A stretch of 64,000 nt of DNA, from the NCBI RefSeq assembly GCF_013349995.1, contig NZ_JABVXF010000017.1, positions 31,989 to 95,988 of the forward strand, given 5' to 3'. This stretch comes from Pseudoalteromonas sp. 0303 (GTDB taxonomy: Bacteria > Pseudomonadota > Gammaproteobacteria > Enterobacterales > Alteromonadaceae). The stretch's first letter is position 1. Every line of letters begins with the position of its first letter. Below the pieces are notes generated by a model, which was given only the letters and a program-made list of their open reading frames with translations, did not search any database and had not been told where the DNA came from. Both the position numbers and the translations under genes were made by a program. Shown one piece after another: positions 26,984 through 36,098 of this stretch.

Positions 26984-29332
26984 CTAAAAAAGCTGTATCT
27001 GACGGTCACTTAGTGACGAAATCTTAGTACCCAAATCAACAACAATCATTTCAGCTATTGGCAACAATTGTTTGTTAACATAAATGCCATAATCGTAATT
27101 ATGGTGACCTGTGTAGTACTCAGCGCCGTTAGCGGTGTAAACATATTTAATTATTTGTCCACGCTGGAATGCAAGATGAGGATTGTCAGCTAAGTACTGT
27201 TTCGCTGCTTTAACGTGGGGAGGGATGTTTTTTTGGTAATCAGTTAAATGCTGACCCAGGCGTTTGCGATAGATTAACTTAGCGTCAAACTCACCTGCAT
27301 ATAGTTTTTTAACATACCTATCAAAGGCTTGAAAAATTAATTCTTGGCTATAATTTTCAGCAAATAATATCTCAAATAATTCTGTTTGAAACTCATGAGC
27401 AAGTTCTGTCCAATCACTCCTTACGGTTTCCATACCTTTAAAAACTAATTTTGAAGCACCATTTTTTTCGACTTTTCCTACATAACGCTTTTTTGAACCC
27501 ATTGTTTTGCCTCTAATAGTGGGCATAAAAAATGGGCTATAGTGAGTTTCGTACTCAATTTCTAAAAAGCTGTCTATTTTATAGTCTTTCTGCAAAACCT
27601 GCTGCCAGCGTTTGTTAATTTTCTCCGCCAGTTTCGTACCGATTTCATTACAGTTTAGTGAATTTAGATCATCATCAAGCTTAACAAAGGTCGAATCTGT
27701 ATCACCATAAATGACGTTGTAACCCCACTCTTCTATCCATTGCTTAGTTGTTTGCATTATTTCATGGCCACGCAAAGTAATTGAACTCGACAATCTCGGG
27801 TCATAAAAGCGACAACCTTTAGAGCCAAGTACACCATATAAGCTATTCATGATGATTTTAATTGCCTGCGAGAGCATAGGCTGGTTTTTATCTTTGGCTA
27901 TTTGTCTTGTTGCTGCAAGTTCACGAATAAGCTCAGGCAGGTGGTGCTCAATACGTGAAAACTGTGCTTGGTTAAAGCCTTCGATTGCGTCATCTGGCTT
28001 TTTTAACCCCTCAATTAGACCAAGAGGGTCTATGCAAAATGTGCGCATTATTGATGGATAGAGGCTTTTGTAATCAAGCACCAGGATATTCTTGTAAAGA
28101 CCTGGCTGCGATGACATGACATAACCACCAGGGCTGTCAAAACTTAACCCATGATCACCTAAATTAGGGGCTATATAGCCACTTCTATGTAATAGCGGTA
28201 GATAAAGATTAGTAAAGGCCGCTACTGAACCGCCCATTCGTTCTAATTCAAGTCCGGTGAGTTGGCTTCTTACAACTGCAAAATCGAGTAACTTTAATTT
28301 CTCAAAAATCCGCAGAACTAAAATACAGTCTTGCCTGTTGTAATTAGCAAGAGACAGTTTGTCTTCATTAAACTGGCGAATAATTTCTTCAAGACGATTA
28401 TCTGTGCTGATCAGCTTCTCTTCACCAAGTTCGATACTCGCTACATTGGCAAGACTGAAACTGTCGTAGTGATAAGTGGCATTTTTTAAGGTATCAATAC
28501 CATCAATAACTACGCGACCAGGCATTGTTATGCGAGTAATGTTTCCCGAGCGCACGCGCATTATTTCTTTGTTGCGACCAAGCTTTAGAGATATACCTAA
28601 CGCCTCAGCTCTTGCGTGAAGCACACTGAAGTCAAATTCAATAACATTCCAACCAATCAGTACATCAGGATCAATTCGCTGAATTTCATTTTCAAACTGA
28701 GTAAGAAGATCTATTTCATCTTCACACCAATTGATTTGATAATCTAGATGAGTCGTTGGCTCTGGGCGCCCTATCATTAAAACTTTGTCTATGCCATCTC
28801 CGACTAAACCAATAGAAAATAGTACGCCTTCGCCATTACACTCAATATCAATAGAAACATGTTTGAAAAAAGGCCTAAATTCATTGTTTGGTTTTAATTT
28901 AGCGTTCTTTAACAGTCGAAAACCGCTTCGTATTTGTATTTCACCTTTTACCCATACTGAGCCTTTAATGAAGCGCTCCATCAAAAATCTGTCAATTGGC
29001 CTAACATCATCTTCAAAAGTGACTAGCTGTGAACTTTTTAAAACCTTAATGGCGCTGTAGTAATCTTTTAACGATTTAAAATAACAGCATATCACCGACT
29101 GATTTTGGAAATTTTTTAGTTTGGCATCAGCAAAACGAGCATGAATGTTTTGATTTTGTAATAGTCGCTTTGCAGCAGTTACTTGGTTTTCAGGAATGAA
29201 AAATACCACCTCTTGGTGCTCAACCTGTACTTTTAAAGGGCCGTTTTCACACCAGAGCCAAAACACAAAACTAACACCTGATGAGCTATCAAACGCTTCT
29301 TTAGAAAGGATAAAACCTGTATCTGTAACCAT
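26984..29332 (-). CDS. polB: DNA polymerase II (family B)
   Basis: 782 residues against 783 in E. coli PolB. The 3'-5' exonuclease shows SIDIECNGEG (Exo I) and LIGWNVIEFDFSVL (Exo II). The polymerase motifs are LDYKSLYPSIMR (motif A), KIIMNSLYGVLGS (motif B) and VIYGDTDSTFV (motif C, catalytic Asp pair). Pol II restarts replication and performs translesion synthesis after damage. E. coli polB is under LexA, but I see no CTGT-N8-ACAG box in the 68 bases shared with the divergent sulfotransferase gene. Confidence 0.96.
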   Translation of the reverse strand: MVTDTGFILSKEAFDSSSGVSFVFWLWCENGPLKVQVEHQEVVFFIPENQVTAAKRLLQNQNIHARFADAKLKNFQNQSVICCYFKSLKDYYSAIKVLKSSQLVTFEDDVRPIDRFLMERFIKGSVWVKGEIQIRSGFRLLKNAKLKPNNEFRPFFKHVSIDIECNGEGVLFSIGLVGDGIDKVLMIGRPEPTTHLDYQINWCEDEIDLLTQFENEIQRIDPDVLIGWNVIEFDFSVLHARAEALGISLKLGRNKEIMRVRSGNITRITMPGRVVIDGIDTLKNATYHYDSFSLANVASIELGEEKLISTDNRLEEIIRQFNEDKLSLANYNRQDCILVLRIFEKLKLLDFAVVRSQLTGLELERMGGSVAAFTNLYLPLLHRSGYIAPNLGDHGLSFDSPGGYVMSSQPGLYKNILVLDYKSLYPSIMRTFCIDPLGLIEGLKKPDDAIEGFNQAQFSRIEHHLPELIRELAATRQIAKDKNQPMLSQAIKIIMNSLYGVLGSKGCRFYDPRLSSSITLRGHEIMQTTKQWIEEWGYNVIYGDTDSTFVKLDDDLNSLNCNEIGTKLAEKINKRWQQVLQKDYKIDSFLEIEYETHYSPFFMPTIRGKTMGSKKRYVGKVEKNGASKLVFKGMETVRSDWTELAHEFQTELFEILFAENYSQELIFQAFDRYVKKLYAGEFDAKLIYRKRLGQHLTDYQKNIPPHVKAAKQYLADNPHLAFQRGQIIKYVYTANGAEYYTGHHNYDYGIYVNKQLLPIAEMIVVDLGTKISSLSDRQIQLF

Positions 29333-29400
29333 TTACTTCAAATATCTATTACGGAAGGGGTATAGTACACCCTAACTACATAAAATTATAAGAGCCAATT

Positions 29401-31116
29401 ATGAGCCCAATTGATGCGATTAATAACGCAAAGACACTCGTTGCTACAGAACCACATAAAGCTAAAGTTATGTTGTTAGAGGTACTCAATGAAAATCCAG
29501 AATATCACGATGGCTGGGCTTTACTTGCTGATATTCACAAACTACTGCAAGAGCATGAACAACAGCAAAGTGCACTCAAACAATATGAAATGATTCATTG
29601 GTTTAATAAACAATTAGACACGGCTAAACAACAATTAACCAATCAAAACCCTCTGCAAGCGCAGCAAACCATTCAGCAATTATTAAAATTAGTACCAAAT
29701 GAATATAGAGCACTCGAAACGCTGGCTGAGATCGCATTTAAAGTGGGTGATAGCAAAGCTTACTTTGCAATATCAAAACATAACCTTGAGAACAACTCGC
29801 AAAAACAAACTGTTAAAGAAAGCTACTGTAAAGCCCTACTCAATACCAAGCAATTTGATGAGTTAATCTCTTTTTACCACTCTTCGATATCTTCACCGAC
29901 ATTATACATTGAGAGCCTATTAGCGATCGCTCATGTAAAATTAATGCAATTTGATGAAGCTACAACCATCTATAATAAGTTACTTAATGCAAACTATTAC
30001 GCAGCCCAATGCCATCTTCGCCTTGGCAACATTGAAAAAATAAAAGGTAATACAGGGCTTGCAATTGATCATTACAAACAAGCACTGCAAATAGATAAAA
30101 AACTTGGTGAGGCTTACTGGAATTTAGCAAACTTAAAGACATACATTTTTGACAGTAAAGATGTAGACTTTCTAGAACAGCTCACGCAAGCTGCTAAGCC
30201 AAACCTTAATAGTGCTCAATTCTATTTTGCGCTCGCAAAGGCATATGAACAACAAGGTAACTTCAGCTTATCATTTGCGATGTTAGAAAAAGCGAACAGT
30301 ATTCAAAAGTCACTAACTCCCTATAAGCCGAGTAATTTCACTTCTCGTTGCACGCAACATTTAACTCAAAAGCCAATGGCTCATAATGCATTTGATGAGT
30401 CGTTACAGCTGATTTTTATCGTCAGCTTACCCCGCAGTGGCTCTACCTTAGTTGAGCAAATTTTAGCAAGCCACCCTTATGTTGATGCAAGTTATGAATT
30501 AACAGAAATTAACGCAATTGCGCGGGAGCTAGAGAGTAAAAAACTCTCAGATGTACCTTATGGCCTTGATAAACTTTCAGAACAAGATAAGGCTCATTAT
30601 GCCGCAAGGTATTTAAATTTTATTGCTCCACTACGCGGAAAAAATAAGATCTTTATCGACAAACAACCCGCAAATTTTCATCATATCGCATTAATAAAAA
30701 CTCTATTTCCAAACGCTAAAATTCTCGAAGTAACAAGAGATAAAGCCGCAACAGCATGGAGTTTATACAAGCATTCTTTTTCTGAGGGCCACGCCTATAG
30801 CTACGATTTCAAATCGCTTGCACAATATATAAATGATTACGCAGATTTAATGTCGCACTGGCACGCTCTTTATCCAGATGAAATCTTCAACGTTGACTAT
30901 CAAAATCTTGTTAATGATTTTTCCAATACTGTTTCTGAGTTGCTTGATTATTGTAGTTTAGAAATGCATGAAAGCTGCATGAGCTTTTATAATCATCAGC
31001 GTCCGATAATGACACCAAGCTCAGAGCAAGTAAGAAAACCGATTTACAAAGATGCTTTAACGCAATGGACAAATTATAAAGTTCACTTAGAGCCGCTATT
31101 GAAGCTAATAAAATAA
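29401..31116 (+). CDS. TPR-containing sulfotransferase family protein, second copy
   Basis: 571 residues, ATG at 29401. TPR repeats lie in the first 300 residues (NYYAAQCHLRLGNIEKIKGN, HYKQALQIDKKLGEAYWNLA). A Sulfotransfer_3 domain follows with the PAPS loop VSLPRSGSTLVEQIL and the region VTRDKAATAWSLYKHSFS. The end SSEQVRKPIYKDALTQW parallels TASVWQVRKPLYKSSSGRF of the other copy, showing they are paralogues. It is divergent from polB with a 68-base shared promoter region. Substrate unknown, no signal peptide, so cytoplasmic. Confidence 0.86.
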   Translation: MSPIDAINNAKTLVATEPHKAKVMLLEVLNENPEYHDGWALLADIHKLLQEHEQQQSALKQYEMIHWFNKQLDTAKQQLTNQNPLQAQQTIQQLLKLVPNEYRALETLAEIAFKVGDSKAYFAISKHNLENNSQKQTVKESYCKALLNTKQFDELISFYHSSISSPTLYIESLLAIAHVKLMQFDEATTIYNKLLNANYYAAQCHLRLGNIEKIKGNTGLAIDHYKQALQIDKKLGEAYWNLANLKTYIFDSKDVDFLEQLTQAAKPNLNSAQFYFALAKAYEQQGNFSLSFAMLEKANSIQKSLTPYKPSNFTSRCTQHLTQKPMAHNAFDESLQLIFIVSLPRSGSTLVEQILASHPYVDASYELTEINAIARELESKKLSDVPYGLDKLSEQDKAHYAARYLNFIAPLRGKNKIFIDKQPANFHHIALIKTLFPNAKILEVTRDKAATAWSLYKHSFSEGHAYSYDFKSLAQYINDYADLMSHWHALYPDEIFNVDYQNLVNDFSNTVSELLDYCSLEMHESCMSFYNHQRPIMTPSSEQVRKPIYKDALTQWTNYKVHLEPLLKLIK

Positions 31117-31165
31117 TAATCAAACAAGTCGCTTGTAGTTGCCCAGTTAAATCTCTAAAATTCAT

Positions 31166-31185
31166 TACTGTAATTATATACATAC
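31166..31185 (+). promoter_or_regulatory. Candidate LexA (SOS) box upstream of dinG
   Basis: TACTGTAATTATATACATAC has a perfect left half (TACTGT) and CTGT-N8-ACAT spacing, seven of eight key positions of CTGT-N8-ACAG. It lies 17 bases before the dinG start. dinG is a known damage-inducible gene in E. coli. Confidence 0.5.
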
Positions 31186-31201
31186 TTTAGGTTTTCTGGG
31201 C

Positions 31202-33277
31202 ATGCTTTCTGACTCTTTAAAAAAAACAATTCGGCAAATTCATAAGCATGTTGCTGATAACCTCACCGATTATCGCCCTCGAAGCAGTCAAAACTATTTA
31301 GTTGCCGAGATAGCAAAAACGCTGGCTGGCGAATATCACAAGAGCCAACGAATTTGTGTTATTGAAGCAGGCACCGGGACCGGAAAATCGTTAGCGTATT
31401 GTTTAGGGGCATTGCCCTTAGCGATGGCCAAGAAAAAGAAATTAGTGATTTCTACGGCAACCGTTGCCCTACAAGAGCAGTTAATTAGTAAGGAGCTGCC
31501 TTTTTTTAAAGAGCACTCTGGCCTAGACATCAAGTTTGATTTAGTGAAAGGTCGACAGCGTTATATCTGTGCACAAAAACTCAGTGCCGCCGTTAATGGC
31601 GACAGTCAAACGCAAATGGAGTTTATGCCGACCCTGTCATCGCCGCTTTCTGATATGGAAACCAAATGCTTAAAGCAACTTTATGATGCTTATTCAAAAA
31701 AACAATGGCAAGGTGACCGCGATAGCTGGGCTGATACTATTCCTGATAAAGTGTGGAATTTAATTGCCTGTGATAAGCATTCATGCCAACGACAAATGCG
31801 CGCTCATCAGCTCTGCCCTTTTCATATGGCACGTCAGCGTCTTATGCAAATGGATGTGCTAGTGATCAACCATTCTTTATTACTGGCTGATCTTGATTTG
31901 GGTGGCGGTAAAATTCTACCTGAGCCTGACGATACAATTTATGTAATCGATGAAGCGCACCATTTAGCGCACATCACCCGCGACTTTTCTTCTGCTGCAG
32001 CAACCATTAAAGGCACTATAGACTGGCTCGACAAACTGGTTAAATTTGCTGGTAAAATGGCTAATGTACTCGTAGGTCAAAAAGCGATTGGGCAAAACTT
32101 TAAGCTCAGTGACAGTATCCATGATGCTGGTAAAAACTTAAAAGTGGTGCGTGATATTCTTGATAACGCAGACTTTAACTATAACAGTGATGACACCTAT
32201 CGTTTTGAGCACGGTGAAATCCCAGCATCTTTACATACCAAAGCAAAAGATATTAGCGATGCCACCCTTGATGCCTTAAGAGCACTCAACAAGATGCACG
32301 ACACCCTAGTGCAAGACGTAAGTGATGGCGATATAAAACCTTATGTGGCCGATCCAATCTTGGCTGAAAGTGGTCAGTACATTAATCGCTTAGAGTTATT
32401 AAACAAGCTGTGGTTTAGCTACGCCACAAAAGGCGAAGGTATTCCCCATGCGCGATGGATCAAACGCTTAGAATATAAGAACCATCACGACCATTTACTC
32501 AGTGATTGCCCTATTGAAGTTGGCTATTACCTAAAAGATAAATTATGGAATCAATGTGCGGGTGCCGTACTTTGTTCAGCCACCTTAACTGCATTGGGTT
32601 CATTTGATCACTTTGCCTATGAATGCGGTCTTGCCAAAGAAGAAGGCGTAAAATACATAAAAGTCCCTTCTCCGTTTGATTACCCAAAGCAAGCGACGTT
32701 ACATATCCCTGCCAGCCATATTGAGCCGACCGATAAAGCGTTTAGCGACCACTTGGCTGAGCAATTACCTAAGTTCCTTGATGATAAAAAAGCAAATTTA
32801 GTGTTGTTTGCCTCTTATTGGCAGATGGATCATGTTGTTAAAGCGCTGCGTAGCAAAGGAATTGAGGTCTTAGTGCAAGGTGAAATGTCTCGTGAAGCTC
32901 TGCTTAAAAAGCATAAAGCTAATGTAGATTTAGGCCGTGCTAGCTATTTATTTGGCACTCAAAGTTTATCTGAGGGTCTTGATTTACCAGGTAAGTACCT
33001 AGAAAACCTGGTAATAACAAAGATTCCATTTGCGGTGCCTACCTCACCAATAGAAGAAGCGCAGGCTGAGTTTGTGCAAAGTAAAGGTGGCAACCCGTTT
33101 CTTTCGATAACCGTACCTGATGCGGCAAAGAAATTAGTACAAAGCTGTGGTAGACTGCTGCGCAAAGAAAATGATCAGGGTCGCATTACTATCCTTGATC
33201 GCCGTTTAGTGACCAAGCGATATGGCAAAGCCATGCTCGATACCTTGCCACCTTTTAAAAGACAAATTGATTATTAA
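31202..33277 (+). CDS. dinG: ATP-dependent DNA helicase DinG
   Basis: 691 residues, E. coli DinG is 716. Walker A is in EAGTGTGKSLAY and the DEAH box is VIDEAHHL. Cysteines C123, C190, C195 and C205 form the XPD-like iron-sulfur cluster (RYICAQK, IACDKHSC, LCPFHMARQ). The C-terminal motif is QSCGRLLRKENDQG. DinG is a 5'-3' helicase that removes R-loops and helps replication pass transcribed genes. Its stop codon overlaps the ATG of the following yfcA-like gene, so the run is translationally coupled. Confidence 0.94.
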   Translation: MLSDSLKKTIRQIHKHVADNLTDYRPRSSQNYLVAEIAKTLAGEYHKSQRICVIEAGTGTGKSLAYCLGALPLAMAKKKKLVISTATVALQEQLISKELPFFKEHSGLDIKFDLVKGRQRYICAQKLSAAVNGDSQTQMEFMPTLSSPLSDMETKCLKQLYDAYSKKQWQGDRDSWADTIPDKVWNLIACDKHSCQRQMRAHQLCPFHMARQRLMQMDVLVINHSLLLADLDLGGGKILPEPDDTIYVIDEAHHLAHITRDFSSAAATIKGTIDWLDKLVKFAGKMANVLVGQKAIGQNFKLSDSIHDAGKNLKVVRDILDNADFNYNSDDTYRFEHGEIPASLHTKAKDISDATLDALRALNKMHDTLVQDVSDGDIKPYVADPILAESGQYINRLELLNKLWFSYATKGEGIPHARWIKRLEYKNHHDHLLSDCPIEVGYYLKDKLWNQCAGAVLCSATLTALGSFDHFAYECGLAKEEGVKYIKVPSPFDYPKQATLHIPASHIEPTDKAFSDHLAEQLPKFLDDKKANLVLFASYWQMDHVVKALRSKGIEVLVQGEMSREALLKKHKANVDLGRASYLFGTQSLSEGLDLPGKYLENLVITKIPFAVPTSPIEEAQAEFVQSKGGNPFLSITVPDAAKKLVQSCGRLLRKENDQGRITILDRRLVTKRYGKAMLDTLPPFKRQIDY

Positions 33278-34053
33278 TGTTTGAATTAGCTTTAGACCCA
33301 GCAACCTGGGCACTATTATGCGCAGTCGCACTGGCAGCGGGCTTTATTGATGCAATTGCAGGCGGTGGCGGGATGTTAACTGTGCCAGCGCTATTAACTG
33401 CAGGCTTACCGCCCCATCTCACCTTAGGTACCAATAAACTTGCAGCGAGTTTTGGCTCATTGACGGCCAGCGTGACTTATTTTCGTAAAAAGTTGTTCAA
33501 CCCACGGTTTTGGGCTGCATCTATTTTAGCGACAGCTATTGGGGCACTCGTAGGCACTTTAGTGGTTGATTACTTAAGTATTGAATTTTTAAATAAATTA
33601 CTACCGGTGGTGATTATTTTAGTCGCTTGTTACAGCTTATTTGGCAGTTTGAGTACAACTGAGCATAACGAGTTACCAAAGCTTGATAGCAAAACTAAAA
33701 TTAAACAATGGCTACAAGGATTAGGCCTTGGTTTTTTTGATGGTTTAGCAGGCCCCGGCACTGGCACATTTTGGACAGCCTCAAATAGCCTATTATATAA
33801 AATGAGTTTGTTGCTTAACTGTGGCCTTGCCCGCTCAATGAACTTTGTTTCAAACTTTATTTCTTTGATCACATTCGTGGCGCTTGGCCATGTGAACTTT
33901 TTACTTGGTATCACAATGGGCTTTTTCTTGATGCTTGGAGCATGGTTAGGAGCACATTCAGCAATAAAGTTTGGTAGTAAAATGATCCGCCCAGTGTTTA
34001 ACACTGTGGTTATAGTGTTAGCATTAAAGTTAATCTATGAGGCTTATTTATAA
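33277..34053 (+). CDS. yfcA: TSUP family membrane transporter, YfcA-like
   Basis: 258 residues with about eight membrane helices. The TSUP signature appears twice: AAGFIDAIAGGGGMLTVPALL with TNKLAASFGS, and GFFDGLAGPGTGTFW with NFVSNFISL. E. coli YfcA (269 residues) is the closest known relative and its cargo is uncertain; the family moves sulfite, sulfonates or related anions. It starts in the TAATG overlap with dinG and abuts priC downstream without a gap. Confidence 0.85.
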   Translation: MFELALDPATWALLCAVALAAGFIDAIAGGGGMLTVPALLTAGLPPHLTLGTNKLAASFGSLTASVTYFRKKLFNPRFWAASILATAIGALVGTLVVDYLSIEFLNKLLPVVIILVACYSLFGSLSTTEHNELPKLDSKTKIKQWLQGLGLGFFDGLAGPGTGTFWTASNSLLYKMSLLLNCGLARSMNFVSNFISLITFVALGHVNFLLGITMGFFLMLGAWLGAHSAIKFGSKMIRPVFNTVVIVLALKLIYEAYL

Positions 34054-34662
34054 ATGCAATCGACTGCTTTTGATAAACTACGTTCACAAATTGAAAGGCT
34101 CAAACAATTAGCCACACAATTTGATAAGGGTAATTTATTTGCTAAAAATCGCTATATGCAAGCCCAACCAAGTTTGTTTGATAAAGCCGTGTTTAGCACA
34201 AAAAGTATGAAGCTAGCGGACTACGTAAGCGAAATCGAAGATGAGCTTAACAGCTTGCCGCCTGCTGAGCATCGCCATGCTTACCAATATGCACTTGAGC
34301 GCATTACCCTTCAGGTAGAGGCGGTATTTAATGTGATCAAATCAACCCCGGTATGGGCTAAAGAAAATAAGTACAGTTTTAAGCCAAAAGCTAAACCACA
34401 GGTTTATAAACAAGCAGTTAAAAAAATCATGCAGTCATCCCATGAACTTTATGACGAACTAAAGCAAAACCATGAGTTTGAACGCCGCTTAGTATTGATG
34501 ATCGAAGAGCGAAAACTAAAACTTGAAGCTGCAAATACACAGCAAGCAGCCGAAATTAACAAAGAAATACTCGCATTACATGCAAGACTTGGCCGTTGTC
34601 GTAAAGCCATATCTGCTACTGAAGACAAAATTCAACAGGTCGAGAAACAGCAGCTGAGATAA
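34054..34662 (+). CDS. priC: Primosomal replication protein PriC-like
   Basis: 202 residues, a little longer than E. coli PriC (175). Highly helical; the C-terminal half carries FERRLVLMIEERKLKL and ALHARLGRCRKAI, matching the conserved PriC core. PriC loads DnaB at stalled forks lacking a nascent leading strand. Company with dinG upstream and ybaM downstream supports the call, since priC and ybaM are neighbours in E. coli. Its TAA overlaps the next ATG. Confidence 0.85.
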   Translation: MQSTAFDKLRSQIERLKQLATQFDKGNLFAKNRYMQAQPSLFDKAVFSTKSMKLADYVSEIEDELNSLPPAEHRHAYQYALERITLQVEAVFNVIKSTPVWAKENKYSFKPKAKPQVYKQAVKKIMQSSHELYDELKQNHEFERRLVLMIEERKLKLEAANTQQAAEINKEILALHARLGRCRKAISATEDKIQQVEKQQLR

Positions 34663-35552
34663 TGTTTTACTACCATCCAAGTTATTCAGCGTTAGCTTTA
34701 CCTGAGCGCCACCGCTTTCCCATTGATAAATATCGTTTGTTAAAAAAGCTTGTCAGCAACTTTATTGATGAGCAGCACTTCATTACCCCACAACAAGCCA
34801 CTAAAGCGCAGCTTACTCTGTGCCATAACCCCGACTATGTCGACGCATTTTTAGCTGGTAGTCTTGACAGCAAAGCCATTAAAAAAATGGGCTTTCCTTG
34901 GTCCACTGAATTGGTTGAACGAACACTTTACTCTGTTGGGGCGAGTATTCAAGGTGCTGAGTTTGCCTTACAACAGGGTGCTGCTTTTAACCTAAGTGGT
35001 GGTTATCATCATGCTTTTACGGGATATGGTAGTGGCTTTTGTATTTTTAATGACTTAGCGATAGCTGCTGCACACTTGATTGATACTGAGCAAGCCGACA
35101 CCGTATTAATCTTTGACTGTGACGTTCACCAAGGCGACGGTACAGCTGAAGTTACGCAACTACATCCTCAAATAATTAGCTGCTCAATTCATTGTCAGCA
35201 AAACTTCCCCCGCATTAAGCAGCAATCAAACTACGATTTTGCCTTAGAGCATGGCACTTCAGATGCTGAATACCTAGAGACCGTCAAACAAGCTTTAGCC
35301 CTAACAACTAGACTCCACCAGCCAGATATCATTTTGTATAACGCCGGCGCAGACATCGCAACAGATGACGAGTTAGGGCACTTTCAAGTTAGTTTAGAGG
35401 GAGTGTATCAACGTGACTATTTTGTATTAAACCAAGCAAAGCAAGCAGAAATCCCAGTGTTTGCAGCCATGGGCGGTGGCTATCAACGAAATGTAAGCCG
35501 TTTGGTTGATGTTCATGGTCAGCTTTTTAGGGCGGCTGTCGATTTATTTTAA
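34662..35552 (+). CDS. Histone deacetylase superfamily protein (class II/AcuC-like)
   Basis: 296 residues. Metal and catalytic motifs: LSGGYHHAF (the catalytic His pair), FDCDVHQGDGTAE (zinc Asp and His) and YNAGADIATDDELG (second zinc Asp). In bacteria these enzymes remove acetyl groups from small molecules, polyamines or proteins. The substrate is not evident here. The gene is translationally coupled to priC by a TAATG overlap, which separates priC from ybaM compared with E. coli. Confidence 0.87.
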   Translation: MFYYHPSYSALALPERHRFPIDKYRLLKKLVSNFIDEQHFITPQQATKAQLTLCHNPDYVDAFLAGSLDSKAIKKMGFPWSTELVERTLYSVGASIQGAEFALQQGAAFNLSGGYHHAFTGYGSGFCIFNDLAIAAAHLIDTEQADTVLIFDCDVHQGDGTAEVTQLHPQIISCSIHCQQNFPRIKQQSNYDFALEHGTSDAEYLETVKQALALTTRLHQPDIILYNAGADIATDDELGHFQVSLEGVYQRDYFVLNQAKQAEIPVFAAMGGGYQRNVSRLVDVHGQLFRAAVDLF

Positions 35553-35598
35553 AGCTTGGTATACACTAAAAGTGACTGTTTAATTAGGCTTATTTTGT

Positions 35599-35871
35599 AT
35601 GAAAATGCATGACGACATTCACAACTACTATGAAAAATTAGTTGTCGAAGACATCACTAAACGCAACTTAGAATCAACCTATAGTGATGATATTATGGCA
35701 GATTTATGCTGCACCGTATTAAACCAACTGCCTGCCCGTTACATCCGTTACGATGTCGATATGGAATTTTATTTACCTCAAACAGAGCGTATTAAAATGG
35801 AGCAACAAGTGCAAACGGCCATCGATGTAGCGATCAGCCAAGTTGCTAAGAAAAAGGAACTGCAAAAATGA
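35599..35871 (+). CDS. ComFB-family small protein
   Basis: 90 residues. The pattern MHDDIHNYYEKLVVEDI, then DIMADLCCTVLNQLPARYIRYDVDMEF, is the late-competence ComFB family. Members have been reported to bind cyclic dinucleotides; I cannot judge binding residues here. An in-frame second ATG at 35605 is an alternative start. Its stop overlaps the start of ybaM (ATGA), so the two are coupled. Confidence 0.8.
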   Translation: MKMHDDIHNYYEKLVVEDITKRNLESTYSDDIMADLCCTVLNQLPARYIRYDVDMEFYLPQTERIKMEQQVQTAIDVAISQVAKKKELQK

Positions 35872-36026
35872 GTAATGAGTTAGATAGCGCGCCTAACTAC
35901 ATCAAGATTGCTGTAGATCTCATTATGCTCTTAGAACAAAACGACGTACCTGCCGAAGATGTATTAGCAGCTTTAGAAATCGTAAAGTCTGATTTCGAAA
36001 AGAAACTTCCCCAATCAACTGATTAA
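35868..36026 (+). CDS. ybaM: YbaM-family small protein (DUF2496)
   Basis: 52 residues. The sequence SAPNYIKIAVDLIMLLEQND and ALEIVKSDFEKKL lines up with E. coli YbaM (NAPDDVKLAVDLIVLLEEN, ALDIVKRDYEKKL). Function is unknown. In E. coli ybaM sits beside priC; here an HDAC-like and a ComFB-like gene lie between them. The start ATG shares four bases with the ComFB stop. Confidence 0.85.
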   Translation: MSNELDSAPNYIKIAVDLIMLLEQNDVPAEDVLAALEIVKSDFEKKLPQSTD

Positions 36027-36098
36027 TAGTCCGAAAATGGCGAGTATTGGGGCATAAATTTGTTATGCTCAGGTTTTATAATTTAAGAATGTAAAACC

